From Pseudomonas sp. GD04091 (GTDB lineage Bacteria; Pseudomonadota; Gammaproteobacteria; Pseudomonadales; Pseudomonadaceae), in contig NZ_JAOEBG010000023.1 in assembly GCF_029836165.1 (NCBI RefSeq), forward strand, positions 32,776 to 96,775: a stretch of 64,000 nt of DNA. The letters are read 5' to 3'. This document shows positions 17,612-27,807 of this stretch, one piece after another (position 1 is the first letter of the stretch; every line of letters begins with the position of its first letter). Under the pieces are notes generated by a model. The model did no database searches and was not told the origin of the DNA. It worked only from the letters and a program-made list of their open reading frames with translations. The translations under genes were made by a program, and so were the position numbers.

Positions 17612-18667
17612 ATGCCCACCCCACTCAAGCGCCGCCTGCTGATCTTCATCACCCTGGTCGCCCTGATCGGCCTCGCCTTTCTCGCCCACTGGTACTTCAA
17701 GGGGCGCTTCTACGAAAGCACCGACAACGCCTATGTACAGGGCGAAATCACCCGGATCTCCAGTCAGCTCGGAGCGCGTATCGATGAAGTGCGAGTGGAA
17801 GACAACCAGCACGTGAACAAGGGCGACCTGCTGGTACGCCTGGAAGCCGCCGACTTCGACCTGGCCGTCGAGCGCGCCCGCGCCGCCCTGGCCACCCGCG
17901 AGGCCGAGCGCATGCAGGCACAGAGCCGCCTGACCCAGCAAGGCAGCCTGATCGCCGCTGGCCAGGCCCAAGTCGCTGCCAGCCAGGCCACGCTCGACCG
18001 CTCGCAGCTCGACCTCAACCGTGCCCAGGCCCTGCGCAAACCCGGTTTCGTCTCCGAGGAACGGGTCACTACCCTGTCGGCGGAAAGCCATGTCGCCCGC
18101 TCCCAGGTCGACAAGGCCCAAGCCGACCTCAAGGGCCAGCGCCAACAGGTCGATGCCCTGACCGCCGAGCTCAAGCGCCTCGACGCGCAGATCGCCAATG
18201 CCCGCGCCGACCTGGCCCAGGCCGAGCTGAACCTGACGCGCTGCGAGATCCACGCACCGATCAGCGGCACCATCGGCCAACGCAGCGCGCGCAACGGCCA
18301 GGTAGTGCAAGCCGGCGCCTACCTGCTATCGATCGTCCCCGACGAGGACATCTGGGTGCAGGCCAACTTCAAGGAAACCCAGATCGGCAGGATGCACCCC
18401 GGTCAACCCGCCGAACTGCTGTTCGACAGCTACCCCGACACTCCGATCGCGGGCCGCGTCGACAGCCTGTTCGCCGCCTCGGGCGCACAGTTCAGCCTGC
18501 TGCCGCCGGACAACGCCACCGGCAACTTCACCAAGGTGGTGCAGCGCATTCCGGTCAAGCTGACCTTCGCCGCCGACAACCCGCTGCGCGGTCGCATTCG
18601 CCCGGGCATGTCGGTCACCGCCACGGTCGACCTGCACGCCGAGGACAAAGGCCAAGATGGCCGGTGA
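17612..18667 (+). CDS. HlyD/EmrA-type membrane fusion protein
   Basis: The 351-residue product has one N-terminal membrane helix (LLIFITLVALIGLAFLAHW), the biotinyl-lipoyl-like start STDNAYVQGEITRISSQLG, a long coiled coil (about residues 85-200, rich in alanine, glutamine and leucine) and a C-terminal barrel (INxGMSV-like IRPGMSVTATVDL). This is the EmrA-type adaptor that links an inner-membrane MFS pump to an outer-membrane channel. Its last 11 bases overlap the downstream MFS gene. No outer-membrane factor is adjacent, so a shared TolC-like channel is likely. Confidence 0.9.
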   Translation: MPTPLKRRLLIFITLVALIGLAFLAHWYFKGRFYESTDNAYVQGEITRISSQLGARIDEVRVEDNQHVNKGDLLVRLEAADFDLAVERARAALATREAERMQAQSRLTQQGSLIAAGQAQVAASQATLDRSQLDLNRAQALRKPGFVSEERVTTLSAESHVARSQVDKAQADLKGQRQQVDALTAELKRLDAQIANARADLAQAELNLTRCEIHAPISGTIGQRSARNGQVVQAGAYLLSIVPDEDIWVQANFKETQIGRMHPGQPAELLFDSYPDTPIAGRVDSLFAASGAQFSLLPPDNATGNFTKVVQRIPVKLTFAADNPLRGRIRPGMSVTATVDLHAEDKGQDGR

Positions 18668-20207
18668 TCAACTGCTGCGCCCCACCGCGGAGCCGACCCG
18701 GCGTGACTGGATCGCGGTGATGAGCGTGATGCTCGGCGCCTTCATGGCGGTGCTGGACATCCAGATCACCAACTCGTCGCTCAAGGACATTCAGGGCGCG
18801 CTGTCGGCGACCCTGGAGGAAGGTTCGTGGATCTCCACCTCCTATCTGGTGGCCGAGATCATCATGATCCCGCTGACCGCCTGGCTGGTGCAGCTGCTCT
18901 CGGCGCGGCGCCTGGCGGTATGGGTATCGCTGGGCTTTCTGGTGTCTTCACTGCTGTGCTCCATGGCCTGGAATCTCGAGAGCATGATCGTGTTCCGTGC
19001 CCTGCAGGGCTTCACGGGAGGGGCGCTGATCCCACTGGCTTTCACCCTGACCCTGGTCAAGCTGCCGGAGCATCATCGCGCCAAGGGTATGGCCATGTTC
19101 GCCATGACGGCCACCTTCGCCCCCTCCATCGGTCCGACCTTGGGCGGCTGGCTGACCGAGAACTGGGGCTGGGAATACATCTTCTACATCAACATCCCAC
19201 CTGGTCTGGTGATGATCGCCGGCCTACTGTACGGGCTGGAAAAGAAAGAGGCGCATTGGGAACTGCTGAAAAGCACCGACTACGCGGGCATCGTCACCCT
19301 CGGTCTAGGCCTGGGCTGCCTGCAGGTGTTTCTCGAGGAGGGGCATCGCAAGGACTGGCTGGAGTCGGGCCTGATCGTCAGCCTGGGCACGGTCGCCCTG
19401 CTCAGCCTGATCCTGTTCGTGATCCTGCAGTTTTCCCGCGCGCATCCACTGATCAACCTGCGCATTCTCGGCAACCGCAACTTCGGCCTGTCGAGCATCG
19501 CCAGCCTGGGCATGGGCGTCGGGCTATATGGTTCGATCTACCTGTTGCCGCTGTACCTGGCGCAGATCCAGGGCTACAACGCCTTGCAGATCGGCGAGGT
19601 GATCATGTGGATGGGCGTGCCGCAGCTGTTCCTGATTCCGCTGGTGCCGCAGTTGATGAAGGTGATCCCGCCCAAGGTGCTGTGTGCCCTGGGCTTCTGC
19701 CTGTTCGGTGCCGCCAGCTTCGGTTCGGGGGTGCTCAATCCCGATTTCGCCGGCCCGCAGTTCAACCAGATCCAGGTGATCCGTGCCCTCGGCCAACCGA
19801 TGATCATGGTCACCATCTCACTGATCGCCACTGCCTACATCCAGCCGCAGGATGCAGGGTCGGCCTCGAGCCTGTTCAACATTCTGCGCAACCTGGGCGG
19901 CGCCATCGGCATCGCCTTGCTGGCGACGCTGCTGGATGCGCGGACCAAGGTGTACTTCGACTACCTGCGGGAGTCGGTGGTGCCAGGTAACCCACAGGTG
20001 GCCGAGCGGCTGGCGCAGTTGGCCGAGCGGCTGGGCAGCGATAACGCAGCGCTGGGCAAGCTGTCCGAGATTACCCACCAGCAGGCCTTGATCATGGCCT
20101 ACAACGATGCCTTCCATTTTGTCGGGATCGGGCTGGCGGTGAGCATGTTGGCGGTGTTGCTGACGCGCACGTTGCCGCAGGGGTTGAAGGCGGGTGAGGC
20201 GCACTGA
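18657..20207 (+). CDS. DHA2-family MFS drug efflux transporter (EmrB-like)
   Basis: The 516-residue protein has about 14 hydrophobic segments and the DHA2 marks MLGAFMAVLDIQITNSSL (TM1, motif D1 with the conserved aspartate) and GFTGGALIPLAFTL with the following LPEHHRAKGMA loop. It is expected to export lipophilic compounds by proton antiport together with the HlyD partner whose gene it overlaps. The substrate is unknown. No dedicated regulator is beside the pair. Confidence 0.9.
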   Translation: MAGDQLLRPTAEPTRRDWIAVMSVMLGAFMAVLDIQITNSSLKDIQGALSATLEEGSWISTSYLVAEIIMIPLTAWLVQLLSARRLAVWVSLGFLVSSLLCSMAWNLESMIVFRALQGFTGGALIPLAFTLTLVKLPEHHRAKGMAMFAMTATFAPSIGPTLGGWLTENWGWEYIFYINIPPGLVMIAGLLYGLEKKEAHWELLKSTDYAGIVTLGLGLGCLQVFLEEGHRKDWLESGLIVSLGTVALLSLILFVILQFSRAHPLINLRILGNRNFGLSSIASLGMGVGLYGSIYLLPLYLAQIQGYNALQIGEVIMWMGVPQLFLIPLVPQLMKVIPPKVLCALGFCLFGAASFGSGVLNPDFAGPQFNQIQVIRALGQPMIMVTISLIATAYIQPQDAGSASSLFNILRNLGGAIGIALLATLLDARTKVYFDYLRESVVPGNPQVAERLAQLAERLGSDNAALGKLSEITHQQALIMAYNDAFHFVGIGLAVSMLAVLLTRTLPQGLKAGEAH

Positions 20208-20225
20208 GCGAGTTACGCCTTGACC

Positions 20226-20415
20226 TGTAGAAGCGGCCTTTCGCGGCACAAGGCCGCTCTCATGGAACAAACCGTAACTCATAGATTTAGCTAGTCACTG
20301 TGGGAGCGGCCTTGCGTCGCGAAAGGGCTGCGCAGCAGCCCCGGCAATTTCGAGGGTGGCTCAGAACCTGGGGCCGCTGCGCGCCCCTTTTGCGACGCAA
20401 GGCCGCTCCCACAGG
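20226..20415. repeat. REP cluster between convergent genes
   Basis: A lone degenerate REP (AAGCGGCCTTTCGCGGCACA) is followed by an inverted pair, GGGAGCGGCCTTGCGTCGCG and TTTTGCGACGCAAGGCCGCT. The pair stands between the MFS and uvrB 3' ends and may help end transcription. Confidence 0.85.
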
Positions 20416-20483
20416 GGACAGTTCCCCGCGCGACAGCGTAGCCCGAAGGGCTGGGCAATCTCCTACAGGGGTTGTGTAGAGCT

Positions 20484-22499
<2,016 letters not shown>

Positions 22500-22525
22500 G
22501 TCGGACCTCGTGGATGTCACGGCAA

Positions 22526-22541
22526 CTGTAAATTTAGCCAG
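22526..22541 (-). promoter_or_regulatory. LexA (SOS) box upstream of uvrB
   Basis: On the minus strand ACTGGCTAAATTTACAGT contains CTG-10 bases-CAG with an AT-rich centre, extended to ACTG/CAGT on both sides as in the gamma-proteobacterial LexA consensus. It stands 27-42 bases before the uvrB start, overlapping the probable promoter. Confidence 0.8.
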
Positions 22542-22788
22542 TAGTCTATACCCAAATACGCCCGTCGGGCGCCGGATTCAAGTGCGGCCCTCGAACCTTC
22601 ATGGCAATGGACCTGGCAATTCGACCAATGGTCGAAAAATATTTGCGCAAACAGCCGCAAAAGCTGCGCCAGACTGTCGCAGTGACCGGTGGGTATCACT
22701 ATACTGACTCCCCGTTTGCGCACCGCTTCAGTGCCTTCGGCTGGAGCGTGGCGACCCCTATCACTCTCCTATCAGAGCCAAGGTAACA

Positions 22789-23985
22789 ATGAGCCTGTTT
22801 TCCGCTGTCGAGCTGGCACCCCGCGACCCTATCCTGGGCCTCAACGAAGCATTCAACGCCGACCCACGCACCGACAAGGTGAACCTGGGCGTGGGCGTCT
22901 ACTGCAATGAGGAAGGCCGCATCCCGCTGCTGCGCGCGGTGATCGAGGCCGAGACCGCCCGTGCCGCCCAGCACGCCTCCCGCGGTTACCTGCCGATCGA
23001 CGGCATCGCCCAGTACGACCAGGCCGTGCAAAAACTGATCTTCGGTGCCGAGTCGCCACTGCTGGCCGCAGGCCGTGTGGTCACCGTGCAGGCCGTTGGC
23101 GGTACCGGCGCCCTGAAGATCGGTGCCGACTTCCTCAAGCGCCTGCAACCAGGCGCCGTGGTCGCCATCAGTGACCCGAGCTGGGAAAACCACCGCGCGC
23201 TGTTCGAGAGCGCCGGGTTCCCGGTACAGACCTACCGCTACTACGACGCCGCCACCCACGACGTCAACCGTGCCGGCATGCTCGAAGACCTGAACAACCT
23301 GCCATCGGGCTCGATCATCGTCCTGCACGCCTGCTGCCACAATCCGACCGGTGTCGACCTGTCGCTGGATGACTGGAAGAACGTGCTGGAAGTGGTCAAG
23401 GCCAAGGGCCATGTGCCATTCCTCGACATGGCCTACCAGGGCTTCGGTGCCGGCATCGCCGAAGATGCCTTCGCCGTACGCCTGTTCGCCGAGTCGGGCC
23501 TCGAGTTCTTCGTTTCCAGCTCGTTCTCCAAGTCATTCTCGCTCTACGGCGAACGCGTCGGCGCGCTGTCGATCGTCACCGGCTCCAAGGACGAGAGCAC
23601 CCGCGTGCTGTCGCAGGTCAAGCGGGTGATCCGCACCACCTACTCCAACCCGCCGACCCACGGCGCCAGCATCGTTGCCGCAGTGCTCAACAGCCCCGAG
23701 CTGTGCCAGATGTGGGAAACCGAGCTGGCCGAGATGCGCGAGCGCATCCATGGCATGCGCAAGCAGATGGTCGAACTGCTGGCCGAGTATGGCGCCAAGC
23801 GCGACTTCAGCTTCGTCGGCCGTCAGGCCGGCATGTTCTCCTACTCCGGCCTGACCGTTGAGCAGGTGGCGCGACTGAAGAACGACTTTGGCATCTACGC
23901 GCTCGACACTGGCCGCATCGCGGTTGCCGCGCTGAACCAGCGCAACCTCCACGTGGTCACCAAGGCCATCGTCGAAGTGCTGTAA
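22789..23985 (+). CDS. tyrB: Aromatic/aspartate aminotransferase
   Basis: The 398-residue fold-type I PLP enzyme starts MSLFSAVELAPRDPILGLNE and has SDPSWENHRALFESAGF, HACCHNPTGVDLS and the PLP lysine in SSSFSKSFSLYGERVG near residue 247. The pattern matches TyrB/AspC enzymes that transaminate tyrosine, phenylalanine and aspartate. The choice between TyrB and AspC cannot be settled from sequence alone. AAGG precedes the ATG, and a -10-like TATACT lies near 22698. A hairpin follows the gene and then a tRNA-Asn gene. Confidence 0.93.
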   Translation: MSLFSAVELAPRDPILGLNEAFNADPRTDKVNLGVGVYCNEEGRIPLLRAVIEAETARAAQHASRGYLPIDGIAQYDQAVQKLIFGAESPLLAAGRVVTVQAVGGTGALKIGADFLKRLQPGAVVAISDPSWENHRALFESAGFPVQTYRYYDAATHDVNRAGMLEDLNNLPSGSIIVLHACCHNPTGVDLSLDDWKNVLEVVKAKGHVPFLDMAYQGFGAGIAEDAFAVRLFAESGLEFFVSSSFSKSFSLYGERVGALSIVTGSKDESTRVLSQVKRVIRTTYSNPPTHGASIVAAVLNSPELCQMWETELAEMRERIHGMRKQMVELLAEYGAKRDFSFVGRQAGMFSYSGLTVEQVARLKNDFGIYALDTGRIAVAALNQRNLHVVTKAIVEVL

Positions 23986-23997
23986 CTGCTTGATTGT

Positions 23998-24024
23998 CTT
24001 GGGGGAAGCTTGACTTCCCCCAAG
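23998..24024 (+). terminator. Hairpin after the aminotransferase gene
   Basis: CTTGGGGGAAG-CTTGA-CTTCCCCCAAG is a perfect 11-pair stem 13 bases after the stop codon. There is no T run, so it may be a weak or processing hairpin. Confidence 0.5.
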
Positions 24025-24047
24025 CAAGCGGTAAGATACGGGCAGAT

Positions 24048-24123
24048 TCCGCGATAGCTCAGTCGGTAGAGCAAATGACTGTTAATCATTGGGTCCCTGG
24101 TTCGAGTCCAGGTCGCGGAGCCA
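24048..24123 (+). tRNA. tRNA-Asn (GTT)
   Basis: A 76-base cloverleaf with encoded CCA. The anticodon stem AATGA/TCATT encloses CTGTTAA, anticodon GTT; the T-arm reads CTGGTTCGAGTCCAG. Confidence 0.97.
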
Positions 24124-24132
24124 GACACTGAA

Positions 24133-24167
24133 AACCTCCAGATGCGCAAGCACTGGAGGTTTTTTAT
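24133..24167 (+). terminator. Terminator of tRNA-Asn
   Basis: AACCTCCAG-ATGCGCAAGCA-CTGGAGGTT followed by TTTTTATT, nine bases after the tRNA end. Confidence 0.9.
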
Positions 24168-24177
24168 TGCCTGCGAG

Positions 24178-24594
24178 TCAGGGCCGGGACAGCGGCTCGG
24201 TCACCGGCTTGCCTTCGTCCACCAGGCTCCAGACCAGCAGCTTGGCTGGCGCGCTCTTGCTGGCATTGCGCGACACGCTGTGCACGGTGCCCGGGGCCTC
24301 GTACCAGAACTCGCCTGCCTTGTAGGTCTTCTCCGGCTCGTCGTTGAGCTTGGAGGTCACCGCCCCTTCCAGTACATAGGCCATGACCGCACCCGGATGC
24401 TGGTGGGCGGGCGACGCCTGGCCGGGGCCGTAGCTGACCGTGAGCATCACGGCTTTCTTGCCGGGGGCGTTGGTGGGGAGCTGTTCCTGGAGGATCTTGA
24501 CCTGGTCGGGTGTATCGCCATGGGCCCAGACGGGCGACAGCGGGGCGAGCAGGCCCAGGGTCAACAAGGCAATGGGCAGGCGGGTGGGTCGCAT
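24178..24594 (-). CDS. Exported cupin-domain protein
   Basis: The 138-residue product starts MRPTRLPIALLTLGLLAPLS with a clear signal peptide ending VWA-HG, followed by a single cupin domain: SPAHQHPGAVMAYVLEG (first metal-binding motif, with two histidines) and FWYEAPGTVHSVSRN (second). Small periplasmic cupins of this kind have varied or unknown roles. The start is placed at the signal peptide; the frame is open 35 codons upstream but that part does not look like protein. Confidence 0.8.
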   Translation of the reverse strand: MRPTRLPIALLTLGLLAPLSPVWAHGDTPDQVKILQEQLPTNAPGKKAVMLTVSYGPGQASPAHQHPGAVMAYVLEGAVTSKLNDEPEKTYKAGEFWYEAPGTVHSVSRNASKSAPAKLLVWSLVDEGKPVTEPLSRP

Positions 24595-24768
24595 GGGGTT
24601 TCTCCTGAGTGGCATCTGCTCGCAGGTTAAGCCCGGGGTTGCCTGGGGCAAATGGCCAATTCGGGGAAAAAGCGGGAGGCCGATTGCGCCGCTGCGCAAT
24701 CAGGCGTTTTCCAGCGACTTCGACTTCCAAATAGATTGCCTTGATACTTGCGTAAAAACTCACTTATC

Positions 24769-25329
24769 TCAGGCACTACGGCCAATCACATAGAACTCGC
24801 CCTGGCTCCACACCCCGAACCACTCCTCCCCGTCGATCATTCGCGGCACCGCCAGCTCGACCAGTTGGTAGAACACATTGCGATGGATGAGCGCCTCGAG
24901 ATTTGCGCGCATCAGCACATAAGGAGAAGGCTCCTGAGTGACCGGATCGAGCACGACTCGTAGCGGATTGGCCGGCCCGGCCTCGACCTGATCGTCCACA
25001 TTGCTGGTGAACCGCAACACCTGCTGCTCGCCACTGCCCAGCACGTCCAGCAGCACAGCGACGAATGGCGCATCATCCACCCGGATACCGACCTTCTCCA
25101 CCGGCGTGACCAGGAAATAGTCGTCACCCTCCCGGCGAATGATCGTGGAGAACAACCGGACCATGGGCTTGCGCCCGATCGGCGTACCCAGGTAGTACCA
25201 GGTACCGTCACGTGCGATGCGCATGTCGATGTCGCCACAGAAGTCCGGGTTCCACAGGTGCACCGGCGGCAGCCCCTTGTGCTTTGGAATCTGCGCCAGA
25301 AGATCGTTGGCCTTGCCCGGATCGCTCAT
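24769..25329 (-). CDS. DUF1285 family protein
   Basis: The 186-residue protein matches the DUF1285 family by its WNPDFCGDIDMRIARDGTW start and the repeated beta-rich blocks IGRKPMVRLFSTIIRREGDD and DDQVEAGPANPLRV. No signal peptide or membrane segment is seen, so it is cytoplasmic. The function is unknown. It is 11 bases downstream of the DUF4823 lipoprotein gene, so the two probably share a transcript. Confidence 0.85.
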   Translation of the reverse strand: MSDPGKANDLLAQIPKHKGLPPVHLWNPDFCGDIDMRIARDGTWYYLGTPIGRKPMVRLFSTIIRREGDDYFLVTPVEKVGIRVDDAPFVAVLLDVLGSGEQQVLRFTSNVDDQVEAGPANPLRVVLDPVTQEPSPYVLMRANLEALIHRNVFYQLVELAVPRMIDGEEWFGVWSQGEFYVIGRSA

Positions 25330-25340
25330 CTCATTCTCGC

Positions 25341-25946
25341 TCAGCGGCTCATGCCCAGAAGGCTACGAGCGTACTCGCGCATCGGCGCGGCAAGCAAATC
25401 CTGTGGTGTGTTGTCGTGGAACGTCAACAAACCGCCACGGCTCTTAATCCGGGCAGTGTCGATCAGGTAACGGGTGCTGGTCTCGATCAGCATCATCTGC
25501 ACCACGCCGCTGTCCCAGCCAAGGCGATCGACCGCCTGCTCGTCGTACCACTCGTCACCATTGCCGATGCGGTCGTCGGTACGGGCGAAACGGGTGTACA
25601 GCACGTAATCGGCACCGACCGAGCGGGCCTCGGCAATGGCATCCTCCAGCCCCAGCGGGCCCTGGGCGCGGCGCACCAGCGGGAAGTATTCGACGAAGCT
25701 CTTGAAGGCCTCCTCGGCCACTGCGTTCTGCCGTGGCACCGGCCCCTTGCCGGGCGGCACGAAGGCCCCCTGACCGATGAAGATGAACGAGTCCGGCTGC
25801 AGTCGAATCGACAGGGTACGAGTGGTATCGCTGTGATCCAGCAGACCCGCGTCACTCATGTGGTAACGGACGCCCTCGCCCATATCGCTGACATTCATGC
25901 AGCCGCCCAACGCCATCAGCGCCAGCAGCAAGACCAGGCTACGCAT
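25341..25946 (-). CDS. DUF4823 lipoprotein
   Basis: The 201-residue product starts MRSLVLLLALMALGGCMNVS, a lipoprotein signal peptide with lipobox LGGC, so it should be acylated and held in a membrane facing the periplasm. The rest resembles the DUF4823 family, with SVGADYVLYTRFARTDDRIG and LIETSTRYLIDTARI. The function is unknown; the asparagine-valine after the cysteine does not indicate inner-membrane retention by the aspartate rule, so outer membrane is more likely. Shares a unit with the DUF1285 gene. Confidence 0.8.
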   Translation of the reverse strand: MRSLVLLLALMALGGCMNVSDMGEGVRYHMSDAGLLDHSDTTRTLSIRLQPDSFIFIGQGAFVPPGKGPVPRQNAVAEEAFKSFVEYFPLVRRAQGPLGLEDAIAEARSVGADYVLYTRFARTDDRIGNGDEWYDEQAVDRLGWDSGVVQMMLIETSTRYLIDTARIKSRGGLLTFHDNTPQDLLAAPMREYARSLLGMSR

Positions 25947-26012
25947 CTTTCCTCCAGAGACCGGTGACGAAAAACCGGCGAATAGCCGCCAGATGCAGCT
26001 TTTGCGCCAGAG

Positions 26013-26981
26013 TCAGCCGCCGATCACCTTCATCACCATCACGTCGCCGGAAAACGCCAGGTCCTGCTTGTCGGCCAGGGCCTTCACCAGCAGTCTCTGC
26101 AATGCGGGAAGCGCCTGGTGGCGCGGCTTGTCGAGCAGGTCGCCGACATAGTGGCGGTTGCCTGACGACAGACAGCCATGCAGCCAGCCCGTGGAGGACA
26201 GTCGCAACCGCGAGCAGGCACGGCAGAACGGCACACTTTCATTGGCGATCACACCGAAGTGCCCCAGGCCGGGAATGCGATAGCGCAGGGCCGTGGCATC
26301 CAGCGGTCGGGGCGCCTGCTCATAGGCATATGATTGGCCGATCAACGCCAGCAGTTGTTCGAGCCCCACGAACTGTTGCAGGAAAGCATTGCTGTCACGG
26401 GCCAGATGCCCCATGCGCATCAACTCGATGAAACGCAGCTCGTAGCCTCGCGCCAGGCAATAATCGAGCAGCGGCAGCACTTGGTCCAGGTTCTGACCGC
26501 GCATGGGTACCATATTGACCTTGATCGCCATGCCCTCGGCACTGGCCTGCTCCATGCCCGCCAGCACACTGACCAGGTCGCCTCCCCGGGCGATCCGGCG
26601 AAACGCCAATGGGTCCAGAGTGTCGAGGGAGACATTGATCCGGCGGATGCCGGCGTCACGCAGCTGCGGCAACTTGCGCGAAAGCAACTGACCGTTGGTG
26701 GTAAGACTGACATCCTCCAGCTTCAGCTCGGCCACAGCCCTCAGAAAAGCATCCAGGCGCGGACTGACCAGCGGCTCGCCGCCGGTAATGCGCAGCCGTT
26801 CGATGCCGGCCGCCTCGACCAGATAGGCCACACCGCGCGCCAGTGCGTCAGCCGAGAGCTCGTCCTGCGCCGCGACCAGGCGCTTGCCATCAGGCACGCA
26901 ATAGGTGCAGGCATAGTTGCAGGCAGCAGTCAGGCTAACGCGCAGGTTGCGAAAGCGCCTGCCTTGACGATCGACGATCAT
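26013..26981 (-). CDS. moaA: GTP 3',8-cyclase MoaA (paralogue)
   Basis: The 322-residue radical-SAM enzyme has TAACNYACTYCVPDG (CxxxCxxC cluster), LRITGGEPLVSP, and a C-terminal cluster CRACSRLRLSSTGWLHGC. The protein ends in glycine-glycine, needed for activity in MoaA. It converts GTP to 3',8-cyclo-GTP, the first step of molybdopterin synthesis. No moaC, moaD or moaE gene is near, so it may be a second copy in the genome. GGAG at seven bases supports the start at 26981 over an ATG five codons upstream. Confidence 0.88.
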   Translation of the reverse strand: MIVDRQGRRFRNLRVSLTAACNYACTYCVPDGKRLVAAQDELSADALARGVAYLVEAAGIERLRITGGEPLVSPRLDAFLRAVAELKLEDVSLTTNGQLLSRKLPQLRDAGIRRINVSLDTLDPLAFRRIARGGDLVSVLAGMEQASAEGMAIKVNMVPMRGQNLDQVLPLLDYCLARGYELRFIELMRMGHLARDSNAFLQQFVGLEQLLALIGQSYAYEQAPRPLDATALRYRIPGLGHFGVIANESVPFCRACSRLRLSSTGWLHGCLSSGNRHYVGDLLDKPRHQALPALQRLLVKALADKQDLAFSGDVMVMKVIGG

Positions 26982-27012
26982 GGATGACTCCGGCATGGAA
27001 AAATCGGGCCGG

Positions 27013-27041
27013 CAAAACCTGACTCATAAATCAGGTTTTTG
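27013..27041 (-). terminator. Terminator after the TetR gene
   Basis: On the minus strand AAAACCTGA-TTTATGAG-TCAGGTTTT lies between the TetR gene and moaA and ends in a T run. Confidence 0.65.
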
Positions 27042-27065
27042 CAAGCCCTGCCGGGAAAGATGAGA

Positions 27066-27090
27066 CCTTGTGCGGGGCAAACCCGCTTGC
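27066..27090. repeat. REP-like core
   Basis: TTGTGCGGGGCAAACCCGCT, a single degenerate REP palindrome after the TetR gene. Confidence 0.5.
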
Positions 27091-27098
27091 GCCCTAGC

Positions 27099-27734
27099 TC
27101 AGCTGGTGGGCTCCGGGTCGCGCTTGCGCTTGTTCCCCATGCGCACGCCAATGTCCATGAGGAACTGGAAGAACCCTTCCTGATCCTCGAGCACGTTGCT
27201 CCAGAACGGCGAGTGGTACAGCGCCACGGCGCCATGCACCAGCGCCCATGCCGCGCAGTAGTGGAAGTAGGGCGGCACGTCCTCGAGCTTGCCTTCGCTG
27301 ATCCGGCCCTTGATCAGTTGCGTCAGGCGGTCGAAATTGGAAGCGCGAATGCTGTGCAGCTGCTCGACCATTTCCGGCACCTGGTTGCCCTTGACCACCT
27401 TCTCCTCCAGGCGGTCGAACAGCCGGTAGCGCTGCGGATCGCGCATGCGGAACTCGAAATAGGCACGCGACAAGGCTTCCTTGTCGCGGTCGACGTCAGC
27501 CGAGTGCAACAGTTCGTTCAAATCGCGCTCGTAGTCGAGCATCAGGCGCAGGTAGATCTCCGCCTTGGACTTGAAGTGCTTGTAGATCGTGCCTTTGCCG
27601 ATGCCCACGGCATCGGCGATCATCTCGACGGTGACACTGTCTTCACCCTGTTCGAGAAACAGCTTGAGCGCCGTGCCGAGGATTTCCTGCTCGCGACGAC
27701 GAAACTCACGGACCTTACGAGGTTCTTTCTGCAT
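27099..27734 (-). CDS. TetR-family regulator
   Basis: The 211-residue protein has a TetR N-terminus (REQEILGTALKLFLEQGEDS then IADAVGIGKGTIYKHFKSK). The C-terminal half is a helical ligand domain with no recognised specificity. It is divergent from a class V aminotransferase (74-base gap), so control of that gene is plausible, but no clear operator palindrome was found between them. Confidence 0.88.
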   Translation of the reverse strand: MQKEPRKVREFRRREQEILGTALKLFLEQGEDSVTVEMIADAVGIGKGTIYKHFKSKAEIYLRLMLDYERDLNELLHSADVDRDKEALSRAYFEFRMRDPQRYRLFDRLEEKVVKGNQVPEMVEQLHSIRASNFDRLTQLIKGRISEGKLEDVPPYFHYCAAWALVHGAVALYHSPFWSNVLEDQEGFFQFLMDIGVRMGNKRKRDPEPTS

Positions 27735-27807
27735 AGGAAGGACTGGGATGACAATCGAAGCGGTTTATTATGCCTAACTGGCGGCAAATTGCACGGATCT
27801 TCCAACC

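Noticed and set aside
27735..27807. TetR operator between the TetR and class V aminotransferase genes
   Set aside because: I looked for a palindrome and found none of convincing length.
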